Translations under genes and position numbers: made by a program | DNA from: Acanthamoeba castellanii str. Neff | Lineage: Eukaryota > Discosea > Longamoebia > Acanthamoebidae | Direction of reading: 5' to 3' | NCBI RefSeq assembly: GCF_000313135.1 | Contig: NW_004457384.1 | Location: forward strand, 1 to 39,941 | Length of the DNA stretch: 39,941 nucleotides | The notes under the pieces: model-generated | What the model saw: only the letters and a program-made list of their open reading frames with translations | Told to the model about the DNA's origin: nothing | Databases searched by the model: none | Shown here: positions 1 to 12,035 of the stretch, in pieces | Layout: each line of letters begins with the position of its first letter | Position numbering within the stretch: the first letter of the stretch is position 1

Positions 1-9
1 TCAACTCAG

Positions 10-1696
10 GAATCCGAGCTTCTGGCGCGCGGCTACAAAATGTGCGCTCACACGACGGCACGCGCACACCGCACACACTCGCGCGCGCATGACACGAGTG
101 CTGACCTGACCCAACAATGTCGGTTCCAGTGGCCAGAGGCTGGGACCCATATCGCGGATGGAGGCGAACGGGCCGGTTCAGTCGCTGGCGGCCATGCGCC
201 TGCGTACGCTGCTGCGACGGTCGATCGACGCTCTCCGCTCGGCCTTTCGTGCGGTCCCGTCAGCGTCGTCGTCGTCGACGCCCACGGCTTCATCGCATTC
301 TGAAAAGTCGAGCGCCGAAGCGGAGGGCACCGAACGGGATGCCGACTACTGGAATCGGACGCTGGCGGTGCTGAAACAGGACTACTACGCTCTGCTCAAC
401 GAATCGGAAGAGCACTTGGACCGCCTCGCCGACATTCTACCTGGTACCCGCACCCGCACCACCACCGCACATTCATGACGCAGTGTGAACGGCAAGAGGC
501 GCTGTCTCACGTTTTATTGTTGCGCGCAGAGTTGGGGGCGTACGGCCTGAGAGCGCACCTGGAGCGGCTGAGCGAGCTCTACGCCCGGCAGTGCTTGGGC
601 TTGCAGGCCGCACTCAGTACGTGTCACCCAGAGCCTCGTGTGTGTTGTGTGTGTGTCGGTCGGCTAGTTTGAGGCGTCGTCGCTGACGAGCAGCACTCCC
701 CCCGGGCTCCGCTCAATCTCCCCGAACGTGGTAGAGGGCCAGCGCGGCGTTGCGGAGAGCAAGAAGCGGGGCCTGCCCCGAGCGGCGCCTCGCCGCCTGG
801 GCGATAAGAAGTCGCCCAGGGCCAAGCTGGCGGCGAAGCTGGTACGCACATCGCACCTCTTCTCCTACATCGGTGCGCTGCATTCACTGGTGGCGACCAC
901 TCAAATTCCATTCATTCCTCCCATCGCGTCTCGCTCCAGGACCGCATCCTGCAGCTGTCCAAGCAGACCCGCGCCACGACCCGCCTGTTGCTGCAGCTCG
1001 GTACCATAGGCACATTCCTCGCATTCATCAAGATTGAGCTGATATCGACTCCATTTTCGCTGGGGGGGGGCAGAGGGCGTATGGCAGGGCGAGGCGGACG
1101 ACGGTGATGAGGCATTGCCGACGATGGGCGGCAGGCCGCAGCATCAGGCGTGGGAGGACGCGGCGCGCCACTACCACGCGCTCGGCGAGGAGCTACGCCG
1201 GACGCACGACGAGTGGCTGCAGGGCCAGGCCACCCTGCTCGCCATCCTCTCGGCTGGCGGCGACCAGTCCCCAAACAACACGTCGGCCTCGTCGCGCGCC
1301 GTCGACAGCGACACGTCGACATTCGAAGCCGCTGACTCCACATCATCACCACAGCCCTCGGTCATCGCCGCGGCCCGCCTGGAGGGCCTCATCGCGGAGC
1401 AGATCTTCGAAGCCCAGACCCCGCCGGAGGCCCCCGCCGCGGTGGACGAGACGACGACGAAGGGCGGCGGCGCGGGCCTGACGAAGCGCGAGCAGCGGAT
1501 CGCCGAGCGAAAGCGGCAGGAGGAGATGAAGCGGGCGGCCGCGGCGGAGAGGGCCGCCAGCGGTGCGGCCGGCAGCGTGGACGAGGAGCGGCTGCAGCTG
1601 GTCAACGAACTCAAGTCCGTGCTGGCCCTCACCGACCAGCGGCGACCACAGCTGCGACTCTCACAACCCTCTGGCCACGAAGAAGGCCAAAGTTGA
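10..1696 (+). CDS. Unrecognised coiled-coil protein, 3' part (possibly vezatin/Inp2-like), multi-exon
   Basis: This is the 3' part of a gene that starts before the window. Exons consistent with splice phase are about 10-45 (ESELLARGYKM), 139-443, 497-620, 691/694-891, 949-999 and 1070-1696. All introns are under 100 bases and the stop is TGA at 1694-1696. The first residues are followed by a basic amphipathic stretch (MRLRTLLRRSIDALRSAF) and a helical region that includes LSHVLLLRAELGAYG. The last exon holds a low-complexity Ser/Thr section and a charged coiled coil (TKREQRIAERKRQEEMKR) ending near ELKSVLAL. The opening ELLARGY-type motif followed by an LRT-rich helix reminds me of the vezatin/Inp2 myosin-binding family, but that is only a weak impression. 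I see no catalytic motif. The gene being real is well supported by exon phases; the family is not. Confidence 0.55.
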
Positions 1697-2199
1697 AAAC
1701 AGAACACACCTTTGGCGCGTTTCGCCAACCCAATTTCAAGAAGAGGGATATTGTCGTGTTCGGAAATATTTTGCATACCAACATTCAATTTTGGGTGAAT
1801 CACGCTGGCGTGCGCGAATCGGGCACGCAACGAGAGCCTGCGTTTCAGTTCTGAAAAAATTCTTGTATGAAATTTGCGGTCGACACAAAATATAGCGAAA
1901 TGTGGTGTAAATGCGTGCGCGGATTGGTCAGAAGGTTGCCTGGCAGGTCGAATTGGCCATTTCTGATTTTCGATTGGCCATTTCTTTTGCTTCTGCGTCG
2001 CGTGGTTCAGTGAAAAAAAGGGAACAAAATTTTGCCGGCGCTGGGCGATAAGTAGGGACGGTCGCCGGCCGAGTCTTCTTTGTTCTCGTTGCCTGCCTCT
2101 CGCGTCCTCCACCCAGTTCGCAAGTCGGCCCGCTCAATCACTCTCTCTCTTCATCTCAACCCACCAAGGCCTATTTTTCCGAACAACACTACACACAAG
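1697..2199 (+). promoter_or_regulatory. Promoter and 5' UTR region of the major vault protein gene
   Basis: This 503-base stretch between the preceding stop and the MVP start codon has no convincing exon. It is AT-richer than its neighbours. It holds three ATTGG (inverted CCAAT) boxes at 1923-1927, 1952-1956 and 1973-1977. The last two lie in a perfect 13-base direct repeat, ATTGGCCATTTCT, at 1952-1964 and 1973-1985, spaced 21 bases start to start. A pyrimidine-rich leader (about 2135-2180) precedes the ATG. The first part must also hold the 3' UTR of the upstream gene. No clear TATA box was identified. Confidence 0.5.
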
Positions 2200-4894
2200 A
2201 TGTCGAGGGACCCCAACGTTATTCGTATCAAGCCCTACCACTACATTCACGTTCTGGACAACAACACGAACGTGACTCGCGTGGAGGTGGGTCCTAACAC
2301 ATACACCAGGCAGGTTCGTAAAAACATATACCACGACACCCCTCTCGCTTGTGTTGTTAGACGTCATTACCATTCGAGTAATTCTCTGGTTGAAATTTGT
2401 TGTAGCGTCTTCGATTGCTCTCTTTTAAGCGACAGTGCAGCCGGTCTCGATTTGACCTTGACTTACCTCGTTCTACTACTTGTTGATATCGACAACAGGA
2501 ACATGAGAAGATCGTGTTCGGCCCTGAGTCGATGATCATGATCCCCCCTCGCCACTACTGCATCATTTCGAACCCGGCGACCAAGGATGCCAAGAACCAG
2601 CCCGTCTTCGATGGCCACCACAACGTCAAGGTGCGCTTCGGAGACGAGGAGATTCGCTTCGAGCAGGAGCCCTTCCCGCTCTACCCGGGCGAGCTCCTGC
2701 GCGGCAAGGTGAGCGCGCTCCAGGTGGTGGGTCCCGATGCCGCGCTTCGCCTGCGCGCGATCCGCGATTTCGAGGACAAGGTCGCCGGCGACGAGTGGCT
2801 CTTCCGTGGCCCGGCCACCTACAAGCCGCGCGTCGAGGTGCAGGTCGTCGAGATCATCCGCTCGACCATCGTCAAGCCCAACACGGCGCTCAAGCTGCGC
2901 GCGCGCAAGGCCGCCGTCGACTCGGCCGGCACCAAGCGTGAGGCCGGCGAGGAGTGGCTCGTGCGCACCGTGGGCGCCTACCTGCCCGGCGTCGACGAGG
3001 AGATCGTCCAGACCGTGCCCGCCAAAGTGCTGACCGACAAGAAGGCGCTGCACCTGCGCGCCACCAAGACCTTCACCGACGTGTACGGCACCAAGCGCAA
3101 GGCCGGCGAGGAGTGGCTCGTGACGCTCGACGACGCCGAGACCCACCTGCCCGACGTGTACGAGGAGGTCGTGGGCGAGGTGCGCATCACCACGCTGTCC
3201 AACCGTCAGTACACGGTCGTGCTCGACCCGCTCGACAAGAACGGCCACCCGCAGCTGGGCCTCAAGCACCTGCGCGTCGGCCCGGCCTCCTTCTTCCTCC
3301 GCCCCGGAGAGAGGCTCGAGGCCGGCATCCAGAACATCTACGTTCTCGCCGCCGAGGAGGCGCTGCTCCTGCGCTCGCGCGAGGCCTACCAGGACGGTGC
3401 CCTGGCGCGCAAGCCCGGCGACCGCTGGATGATCGTCGGCCCGTGCGACTACGTGCCGCCGATCGAGGTGGACGTGCTCGAGACCCGCCGCTCGATCCCG
3501 CTCGACGAGAACGAGGGCATCTACGTGCGCGACCTCAACACCGGTAAGGTGCGCGCCGTCATCGGCGAGTCCTACATGCTCAAGGCCGACGAGGAGCTCT
3601 GGGAGAAGCAGCTGCCCCAGGTCGTCGAGGACCTGCTCTCGCGCGAGCGCACCTCGGGCGAGGTCCGCTCGGCCACCTGGTCCAACGCCCGCGGTGGCGT
3701 CCAGCCCGCCGTGTCCGCCCGCGACAAGACCCGTCTCGTCACCTACCGCGCGCCCCACGGTGCCGCCGTGCAGATTTATGACTACAAGGAGAAGAAGGCC
3801 CGCATCGTGTTCGGCCCCGAGCTCGTCACGCTCGGCCCCGAGGAGCAGTTCACCGTGGCCGACCTGTCGGGCGACGTGCCCAAGCGCCCCAACGTGATCA
3901 AGTCGCTCGCGCTCCAGCTCGGCCCCGACTACATGACCGATATCGTCACCGTCGAGACCGCCGACCACGCGCGTCTCTCGCTCAAGCTCTCCTACAACTG
4001 GCACTTTGAGGTCGACAAGGCCAACCCGCAGTCGGCCGCCTCGATCTTCCGCGTGCCCGACTTTGTCGGCGACGGCTGCAAGGCCATCGCCTCGCGCGTG
4101 CGTGGCGCCGTCGCGCAGGCCTCGTTCGACGACTTCCACAAGATGTCGTCGGACGTCATCCGCGCCGCCGTGTTCGGTATCGACCCCGAGACCGAGCAGG
4201 TCAGGAACAGGTTCTTCTTCTCGGCCAACCACCTGGTGATCACCAACATCGATATCCAGTCGGTCGAGCCCGTCGACCAGCGCACCCGCGACTCGCTCCA
4301 GAAGTCGGTCCAGCTCGCCATCGAGATCACCACCAAGTCGCAGGAGGCCTCGGCCAAGCACGAGGCCGCGCGCCTCGAGCAGGAGGCCAAGGGTCGCCTC
4401 GAGCGCCAGAAGATTAACGACGAGGCCGAGGCTGAGAAGGCCCGCAAGAGCCTGCTCCAGCTCCAGGCCCAGAGCGCCGCCGTCGAGTCCACCGGTCAGG
4501 CCACCGCCGAGGCCAAGGCCCGCGCCGAGGCCGCCCAGATCGAGGGCGAGGCCGCCGTCACCATGTCCAAGCTCAAGGCCCAGTCCACCAAGATCAAGTC
4601 CGCCGACTCGAGCAGCTCAAGAAGAAGCAGTTCCAGGAGATCGACCACCGCAAGGCCATGGCCGAGCTCGAGGTCAACAAGGCCAGAGAGCTGGCTGCCA
4701 TCGAGTCCAAGAAGTTCTCGGAGATCGTCGACGCCATCGGTGCCGAGACCATCAAGAAGATCGCCCAGGCCGGCCCCGAGATGCAGGCCAAGCTGCTCCA
4801 GGGCCTGGGCCTCAAGAGCCTCATGATCACCGACGGCTCGTCGCCCATCAACCTCTTCAACACCGCCTCTGGCCTCATCGCCCAGCACCAGTAA
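2200..4894 (+). CDS. MVP: Major vault protein (MVP)
   Basis: This encodes the shell protein of the vault, the large cytoplasmic ribonucleoprotein barrel. Exon 1 is 2200-2313, starting [20 protein letters not shown] and containing the family-typical RVEVGPNTY. The intron is 2314-2498 (GTTCGT...ACAG), and exon 2 starts at 2499 in phase ([11 protein letters not shown]). The N-terminal half is a run of MVP repeats with PPRHYC, FPLYPGE and repeated EEWLV/LRLRA units. The shoulder and long cap helix follow (about 4290-4850, rich in AEAEKA and EAKARAEAA), then a short C-terminus ending IAQHQ. The frame breaks once, at about 4605-4608. Frame 0 ends near IKSAD, and the homologous helix resumes in another frame with [19 protein letters not shown]. 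Counting one missing base, the product is about 836 aa, close to other MVPs. No vault RNA gene is seen nearby. Confidence 0.95.
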
Positions 4895-5298
4895 GCCCCT
4901 CCTGGTTCTGGCACTGGCCACCCACAGGGGAGGTCTGCGGGGACTCCCCTGTGCCTGACTGTAAAACTCAACTCTTGCTCCCCCACCATAAAACATCATC
5001 AAAACCCAAACACGCGTCCCCTCTTCTTGTTCACTTTTGCCACCTCTCTCTCACCACCACAGCTTTTACCAACAGGAAACTTTGATGTTCGTGTGACAAC
5101 CCCTTTGCTAAGACACGCAGTGGTGAACGACACACGCGCTCAGCAGATTGCCTCTGGTCGAGCGGAAGAGGAGTACGCAGTACCGGCGTTTCGATCCTTG
5201 CTTGGGTCATCCGCTCCCGTTCACGACTCAAAGTTGAAGTTGTTGATTGTCAATTCAACAAGGCTGCATAGGTGGTGATAACACATCACTTCACTTCA
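4895..5298. other. Convergent intergenic region (3' UTRs)
   Basis: This lies between the stop codons of the plus-strand vault gene and the minus-strand molybdenum hydroxylase gene. It should hold both 3' UTRs. An AT-rich stretch (CATAAAACATCATCAAAACC, about 4987-5006) may carry the vault polyadenylation signal. The short open frames here have no recognisable protein character. Nothing else is seen. Confidence 0.5.
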
Positions 5299-8200
5299 TC
5301 ACTTCCTGACGGTGGTCTCCAGGGTGTGCTCGAGGCCGAGGTCGCCGCAGGCCAGGCGCACGCGTTCGACGGTGAGCGGCAGGTCGAGCACGAGGTCGTC
5401 GCTCGACAGGCCGGCCTGGGCGCGGGCCGCGACGATGGCGTCCTTGATGGCCAGCGCCACCGTCGCGCTCATCGACTTGGGCGGCTCGCCGATGCCCTTG
5501 GACGAGAGCAGGCCGCGCGCGTTGGGCCCCTTGAGCAGGTTCACGTGGAACTCGATCGGAATGCTCTCCGGCGTCGGAATCTCATAATTGTGGTCGACAC
5601 GGCCCTGTGATCATCCACCACTCGTCAGTCACGCTGTCGTGTGTCGTGTCGTGTCGTGTCGTGTGGTGAAGGCACCTGAGCGTCCCACTTGAGTTCTTCG
5701 GAGGTGAGCCAGCCGACGCCCTGCACGAAGGCGCCCTCAACCTGGCCCACGTCCACGGCGGGGTTGATGCTCGTGCCCACGTCCTGCACCAGCTCCACCT
5801 GCGCGACCCCAAGTTAGTCACCACGACACACACCGACACGCGCAGCACACGACACACACGGCACATGAGACGACACACACGCGATGCACAGCATGACACT
5901 CGCGCAGCACGCACCCGGAGGATGCGGTGGGAGCCCGTGAGTACGTCCACCTCGACCTCAGCAAACGCCGTGCCTGGATCGACGCATGCTCGTTAAGGTG
6001 GCGATGGAAGTGGCGCCACATGTGGTTAAGGTGGCTGTAGGGGGGCGGGTACCCCAGGTGTAGTAGAGGAACTTGCGGTCCTCGAAGTCGACGGCGTGCC
6101 AGCCGTAGGAGGAGAGGCACACGCGCGAGAAGAGGGCCGCCTGGACCACCTCCTTCCACGCCTTCCCCGCCATCGCCTCCTTCAACGGCGCCAACCGCGC
6201 GTTCAACTCCTCGCATGCCTGCGTGTGTGTCATGTGTCGTGTGGTGCGGGTGTGTGCGTGTGTCGTGTGGCGTGTGGCGTGTGTGTCGTGTCGTAAGCGC
6301 CAGAGGCATTGGGGGGGGGGATAGAGGGCTTTCGTACCTTGCGGACGGCGCTGCCGTTGAGTTCGAAGGTGAAGGAGCCGCCGGTCGCGCCGCCGTGCTG
6401 CAGGACCTCGTTGGACGTGGGCGGCACGTGCACCGTCTCCAGCGGCACGCCCAGCGTCTCCGCCGCCAACTGGCCGAACGCGCATGGGTGTAAGCCGTGT
6501 ATCGTGTCGTGTCGTGTCGTGTTGTGTCGTGTCGTGGACGCACCTGGGCGATCTTGATGTTGAGTCCCTGGCCCATCTCCACGCCGCCGTGGTTGACGAT
6601 GACGGTGCCGTCAGAGAGGATGTGCACCAGCGCGCAGGCCTTGGCCCACACCGCCATCGCCCCGCCGATACCCACGCCCTGCTTGATCGGCATCGCCGCC
6701 ACCTGCACCGCAACACACCAACGACACACATCATCATCATCAGCACACGCGTGTCATGTGTCGTGTGTGTCGTGTGTGTCATGTGTGTGTGTGCCGTGTA
6801 CCCCTCGCTTGGCGTAGGTGCTGTGCTGGTTGAAGGCATGCGCCTCCTTGAAGCGGCGGTCGAAGTCGGACTGCTGGCGACACGCGTGCCACACGGCGCC
6901 CAGGCTGCATTCGTCCAGGTGCTGGCCGGCCACCGTCACCTCGCCCTGAACCCCAATTCAATTGGCACCCCGCGTGTGTGAGCGGCTCGGCCTCTTCACC
7001 GCACACGCACCACCGCACACACACACACACATACACACAACACAGGGCGGGGTGTTCCGTGGTGAATGGGCACCTGCTGGTAGAAGTTGAGTTCGCGCAC
7101 GATGTGGGGGGCCAGCCCGAGCTTGCGGGCCACGTGGTCCAGACTGAACTCGCCTGTAACAAGAGGCCAATAAAACAACATATTAATTATTTATCCGCTT
7201 TTTATATATTATTATCCCGTTTATATATAATAAAAGAGAGGTATGTACCAGCGACGATGCCCTGCGGGATGCCGGCGCCGCGGTAGGGCTTCGTGGGCGC
7301 AATGTTCGACCTGATCACTGCGCGTGCCCTTGCGTGAGCGAGTACCACCACCTGGACGGGAGAAGAGCCGAACCTTTGCCGACGGCGCGGAAGTGGGGCA
7401 CGTTGTAGCAGTTGTCCAGGTGGTTGATGGTCTCGGCCAGGATCGAGTACGACAGATCGATCGCCGCACCTCCGTTCGCGTACACCTGCGTTCCCGCCCG
7501 CCCGCCCAACCAAACACGCTCAGAAAAGAGTTACGAAAAAGAAAACGAAATCGAAAGAGGGCGAGCGAGACCTGGAAGTCGGCGGCGATGATCTTGCCGG
7601 CGGAGGTGGCCCCCACCTTGTACTTGAAGTTGTAGGGCGCACGCGTACCAGCCGCCTGCGAGTCAGTGCCGCGGTCCAGCGTGTGCTTCACCGGCCTGTG
7701 CACACGCACACGCACACGCACACGCAAGTGTGAGGTGAGCGAAGCAAAACCGTGTGGCGTGTCGTGTGGTGTGTGCGGAGGGGAGCTGAGGGCACCTGTT
7801 GAGGAGCTTGGCGGCGAGAGCGGCGGCGGAGTACATGAAGAATCGGGTGCCCTTGCCACCGAAACCGCCGCCCACGCGCTTCACCCGCACGTCGACATCC
7901 TTCTGGTGCATGTTCAACGCGAACGCCACCTGCAATGCAACGCAACACGCAACACGCACACGACGCGCACGTACCAACGGTCAACGGCCCGAGACGCACG
8001 AACAAGGTCTGAACAGAGAGAGAGAGAGAGAGAGAGAGAGACGCGCACCTCCTCCTGCACGAGGGCCACGCTCTGAGCCGTACAGTGGATCAAAAGGCCG
8101 CCGTCGTCCTTGGGTTCCACCAGACACGAGTGCGGCTCCATGTACCTGCGCGCGTGTGTGCGGTGGCGTGTGTTGCGTGAGCGATGATGGAAGTCTCGCG

Positions 8201-8977
8201 CCACTGTGCGCCGCGTTGGAGTGGGGGGCGTGCGTACCAGTGAAGGGCACCGCCGAGGTTGAACTCGCCCTCGACGACGGTGTCGGCCTGCTTGAACGCC
8301 TCCTCCACGTTGCCCCGCTCGACGTGGTCGTGGAACATGGGCGATGTCTCGAAGAAGCTGCCCGCCTTGATCCCTAATCTCGCACCAATCGCCCACGACA
8401 CGACACGCCACGCGCAGATCAGTCGCGGATTTCAATTGTGGCGGTGGTGTTGGTCGGGCGCAGAGGGCACCGTCTTCGATGGTGATGATGGCCGGCAGGT
8501 CCTCGTATTCGACCTTGACGAGGCGGGCGGCGCGGGAGGCGCGCTCCTGGGTGTCGGCCACCACGATGCCCAGCGGCTGCCCGTAGTACTGCACCTCGTC
8601 CGCCGCGAACAGCACTCCGTCCTGTTTCACGCACACAGCGTTGTGTCGGGTCAGCACCACACACGCACACACGCACGCACACACACACGCATGCACACAC
8701 ACACACGCACACGCACACGCACCGCACATCGCTCACATGCGAGGAAGTGGGGGGGGGCGTACCTTGAAGAGTTCGCCGACGTTGACGGGCACGTTCTTGG
8801 CTGAGTAGAAGGCGCGCACGCCGGGGAGGGCGAGTGCGGGCGACGCGTCGATGCTCACCACCCGCGCGTGCGCCTTCGTGGCCAGCACCATCGTCGCGTA
8901 GAGCATCCTCCGAGCTTGCACATCGTCCGCGAATAGCTGCATCGGTTCGTTCATCGCACCACACACGCACACGCACA

Positions 8978-9022
<45 letters not shown>

Positions 9023-11824
9023 GACACACACACGATGTGAGCGATGGCAAGGGGTTTGGGGGAGGGAGGAGCTGAGCAGGAGTACGGCTTCGCCGGAGGA
9101 CTGGATGTGGGAGGTGGTGTGCTTGGTCGGGTGGGCCACCACCTTGAAGGACTCGGGTTCGGCGAAGCGCTGCTGGCCCCGTGTGACGCGCGATTGGTAG
9201 GGCGCGAACACGTCCTCCTCGCTGCTCACGTGCGCCACCACCCTGAACAATCGAATAGTTCGAATTATTTAGCACACACCGCACACACACCGCATTGGGA
9301 GCATACGCACACGCACCTGCTGTAGAATTTGAAGAAGATGCCGCTGATGACGGCGCGCTTGTACTCGGCGCCCTCGCCCTCAACGGGGATAGTCCTCGGC
9401 CAGCAGACCGAAGACGGTCTGCAGGTCCGAATGGAGGCCCCGCAGGCTCTTCCCGGCCAAGTACGCCTCGGTCTTGGCGGCCCTGCGAGCGATCAAATAC
9501 CGCAGCGTGTACGCGGTGAGTGTCGTGTCGTGTCGCGTGTCGCGTGTGCGATCGCGAAGCGGGTGTTGCGTGGTGGTAGGGACTGTACGATTGGCCGGGC
9601 TTGGGGCTTACGCCTCCCAGGCAGATGGTGGCCGACTTGATGACCCAATCGCCGTCGCGCTCCTCCAGCTGCAAGCGACATCCGCCCGTGACCTGGCCAC
9701 ACACGCAAACGCGCATAGTTAGAATTCCGATGACGCGAAGCGAGTTCGCAGGGCCTAGGCCGTACCAGGGAGGCGCTGCTCGTCTGGCGGCCGGACTGCT
9801 TGTAGGACTCGACGTGATCTCCCGGCTGCGAGTGAGGAATGTCTGCAATTCCAAGAATATGATTGCACGTGCCACGTCAGCAAGGCGAGAGCGAATGGAT
9901 GGGGGAGGGGGGGGGAAGGGCATCGTACGAATGGAGAGAATCAGCTCGTCGGGCTGGAGGTCGACCTTGCCGCCGCCCTTCACGAACGCCGACACGGGCA
10001 CGCTCCGGCGGTCGCCGCTGCCCGCCACGATCGTCACCGTGGCGCCCAGCACCACGAGCACCGGAATGAGATCACTCGCCTCCTGGCCTGTAGTGTGGTA
10101 CATTAACCATCGGTGAAGGCCAGTAGGAATGTGAGGAATGAATGGGAGGGTGGAATGCTTGGCTGGCGTACCGCCCCAGATGTGGCCGGCCACGAGGGAG
10201 CCGCCCACGGTGGCGCTGTTGCGGACCTGCGTGCCGCCGATCCACTTGATCTGCTCGGCGAGCGCTGCGAAACCCGACGTCTTGCTTTCGTCCTGAGTAG
10301 CGACGGCCGCGACGAGGCTGTCCTTGAGGGTGGTCAGGGTGACCGCGGCGCCCACGTCCAGCCCGGCGTCAGTGAACGCCACGGCCTTGAGCTCTGGGAT
10401 CTACCCACCACCCGCCGACGAGATGAGAATGCTGACGTGGCACATTCCACTTGGGGCTGTAGGGGGGGGGGCAAGTGTGGAATGTGGAAAGTACCAGGCC
10501 CACGGAGATGACGACGGTGGGCTGGAGCTTCTTGTTGACCAATCGCGTGTTGCCAGCGAGGATCTGGGCTTCGGGATGCTTGGCCTTCAACGCGAGCGCC
10601 GCCTTAAGCGTGGTCGGCTTGTACCTAAAGGGCGCACAACACACATACAAGAGATCGGTAGGCCTCCTACGTGTAGTGGGGAGGGAATTGAACGGTGAGG
10701 CGTACGCACCAGTCGATCGTGTCGCCGACGTAGTGGGCGGAGCGGGGAGGGTGGGTCATCAGGAAGGGCGGGAAGATGGGCTCTGACGTCAGGTTCAGCG
10801 GATGGTAGGTGGCCCCATCGAGCCCTGCCCAACACACAACACATCACACGCGCAGTTGGATGCAGGGCTCATCACCATAGAAAAAAGTGGTCGATTTGAT
10901 CAAAGCAGTTCTTACCGAGGCTGTGCGTCACGACGTAACCGTTTTCGTCCTTGGTCACCTCCTGCTTGGCGCACTCGGTGTTCTTGGCGAAGGTGCGCAT
11001 GGCGTCGAGGATCGGCCGATAGCCCTGCATTCCCACAGCACACGACGCACGCACGCACGCACACGCACACACACACGCACACACCACACGCAACACGTCA
11101 GCAACACAGCGTGGTGGATCGGCAGGCAGGTGGGGAGCGGGTACGGTGCAGCGGCAGAGGTTGCCGTCGATGTTGGCCTTGACGTCCTCTTCGGTGAGAC
11201 CGTCCGGATGGCTGCGGAGGAGCGCGTAGAAGGCCATCACCATGCCCGGCGTGCAGAAGCCGCACTGGCTCGCATGCGCCAGCGTGAAGCGCTCCTGGAT
11301 CGGATGCGCCGCGCCGGGCGCCCGCGTGTTGCCCAGTCCTGTGCACAGTCGTTCTCTCGTTGAGCTCATCATTCTGCGGTGATCTCAGAGCACACAACCA
11401 AACGCGTACGACGGCGTACCCTCGATGGTGGTGACCGCCGCGTGGTCGATCGAGCACAGCGGCGCCAGGCACGCGTTAATCGACCTGTGGGTCACCTGTG
11501 TAGCGATGTTATATTCATTATAAAATATTACATTAAAATACGCTGGTGTATTGCTGCCCCGCAAAACAAATGAAATAAAACCAAAAAAATACAAAATAAA
11601 CGGGGACCAGGGGTGGGGAGGCGGGGAACCTGCTTGGTGTGGGGGTCGTGGGTGGAGAGCATGACGGTGCAGGCACCGCAGAGGCCACGGCCGCAGCCGA
11701 CCTTGGTGCCGGTGAAGCCCTCGCCTCGCAGGTAGTCCGCCAGGCTTTGGGCCGGGTCGGGCCGCTCCACCTCCACCTTCTCGCCATTCAAGAAGAACAC
11801 CAGCACGTCGCCACTCTTCTCCAT
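5299..11824 (-). CDS. Molybdenum hydroxylase, xanthine dehydrogenase/aldehyde oxidase family, ~28 exons
   Basis: This is a full-length three-cofactor molybdo-flavoenzyme. Exon 1 (11824-11630, [20 protein letters not shown]) has the plant-type 2Fe-2S motif [12 protein letters not shown]. Exon 2 is 11495-11420. Exon 3 (11338-11145) holds the second cluster (QCGFCTPG and NLCRCT), and exon 4 (11024-10916) starts GYRPILDAM. The FAD domain spans about 10827-9310 ([27 protein letters not shown]). The Mo domain runs from about 9243 to the stop at 5299, with [60 protein letters not shown] and GIGEPP. The general-base Glu of GEPP is kept. Residues equivalent to bovine Gln767, Glu802, Arg880 and Phe914 read Ala, Gly, Glu and Ala, so xanthine is unlikely to be the substrate. 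One exon (about 9500-9310) has a frame break at a GGGG run, 9385-9388. Introns are short, with GTAC donors and CA/TG repeats. The family call is firm; the substrate is unknown. Confidence 0.93.
5641..5663. repeat. GTGTC microsatellite in an intron
   Basis: Tandem GTGTC units sit in the intron between the last two exons of the molybdenum hydroxylase gene. The same unit or its complement recurs in other introns of this gene (5820-5910, 6230-6295, 6495-6540, 6755-6795) and in introns of most other genes in the window. Confidence 0.85.
8015..8041. repeat. (GA)n microsatellite in an intron
   Basis: About 13 uninterrupted GA units lie in an intron of the molybdenum hydroxylase gene, near the donor of the exon ending ALVQEE. 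On the sense strand this is a CT tract. Confidence 0.9.
8655..8725. repeat. CA/CG-rich dinucleotide repeat in an intron
   Basis: An imperfect ACAC/GCAC tract lies between the exon ending GELFK and the exon starting DGVLFAADE of the molybdenum hydroxylase gene. It is interrupted by G substitutions and so appears degenerate. Confidence 0.85.
8955..9032. repeat. (CA)n / (GCAC)n repeat in an intron
   Basis: GCAC units followed by an almost pure CA run sit in the intron just upstream of the exon starting [10 protein letters not shown]. The tract begins within about 20 bases of the acceptor. Confidence 0.88.
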
Positions 11825-12035
11825 CTTGTGTGGTGCGTTGGTGTGCGTGCGCAGAGGCCTTGTGTGGTAGAGGTTTAGTTGGGGAGCCACAACCGCGGCG
11901 TTTTATGTCAACAGTTCTGAATTCTGGGCGAAAAGAACCGGACACGGAACCGGTAAGAGTTGTGTAGAGGGTCGAGATGATGATGAAGAAGAAGAAAATG
12001 ATGAAAAGGGAACTACAACAGAAGGGGGTTGAGGG

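Noticed and set aside
2463..4361. 632-codon minus-strand open frame opposite the vault gene
   Set aside because: It is the antisense of a GC3-rich coding exon. Its Leu/Val/Gly/Asp/Glu-heavy composition mirrors MVP codons, and the sense frame matches a known family throughout.
5818..6839. Long minus-strand frames rich in Arg, Thr and His (293-303 codons)
   Set aside because: They run through CA/TG-repeat introns and out-of-frame parts of true hydroxylase exons, and show no family character.
5299..11824. Straight annotation as xanthine dehydrogenase
   Set aside because: The overall fold and cofactors fit, but four substrate-pocket residues differ from XDH, so the name was limited to the family.
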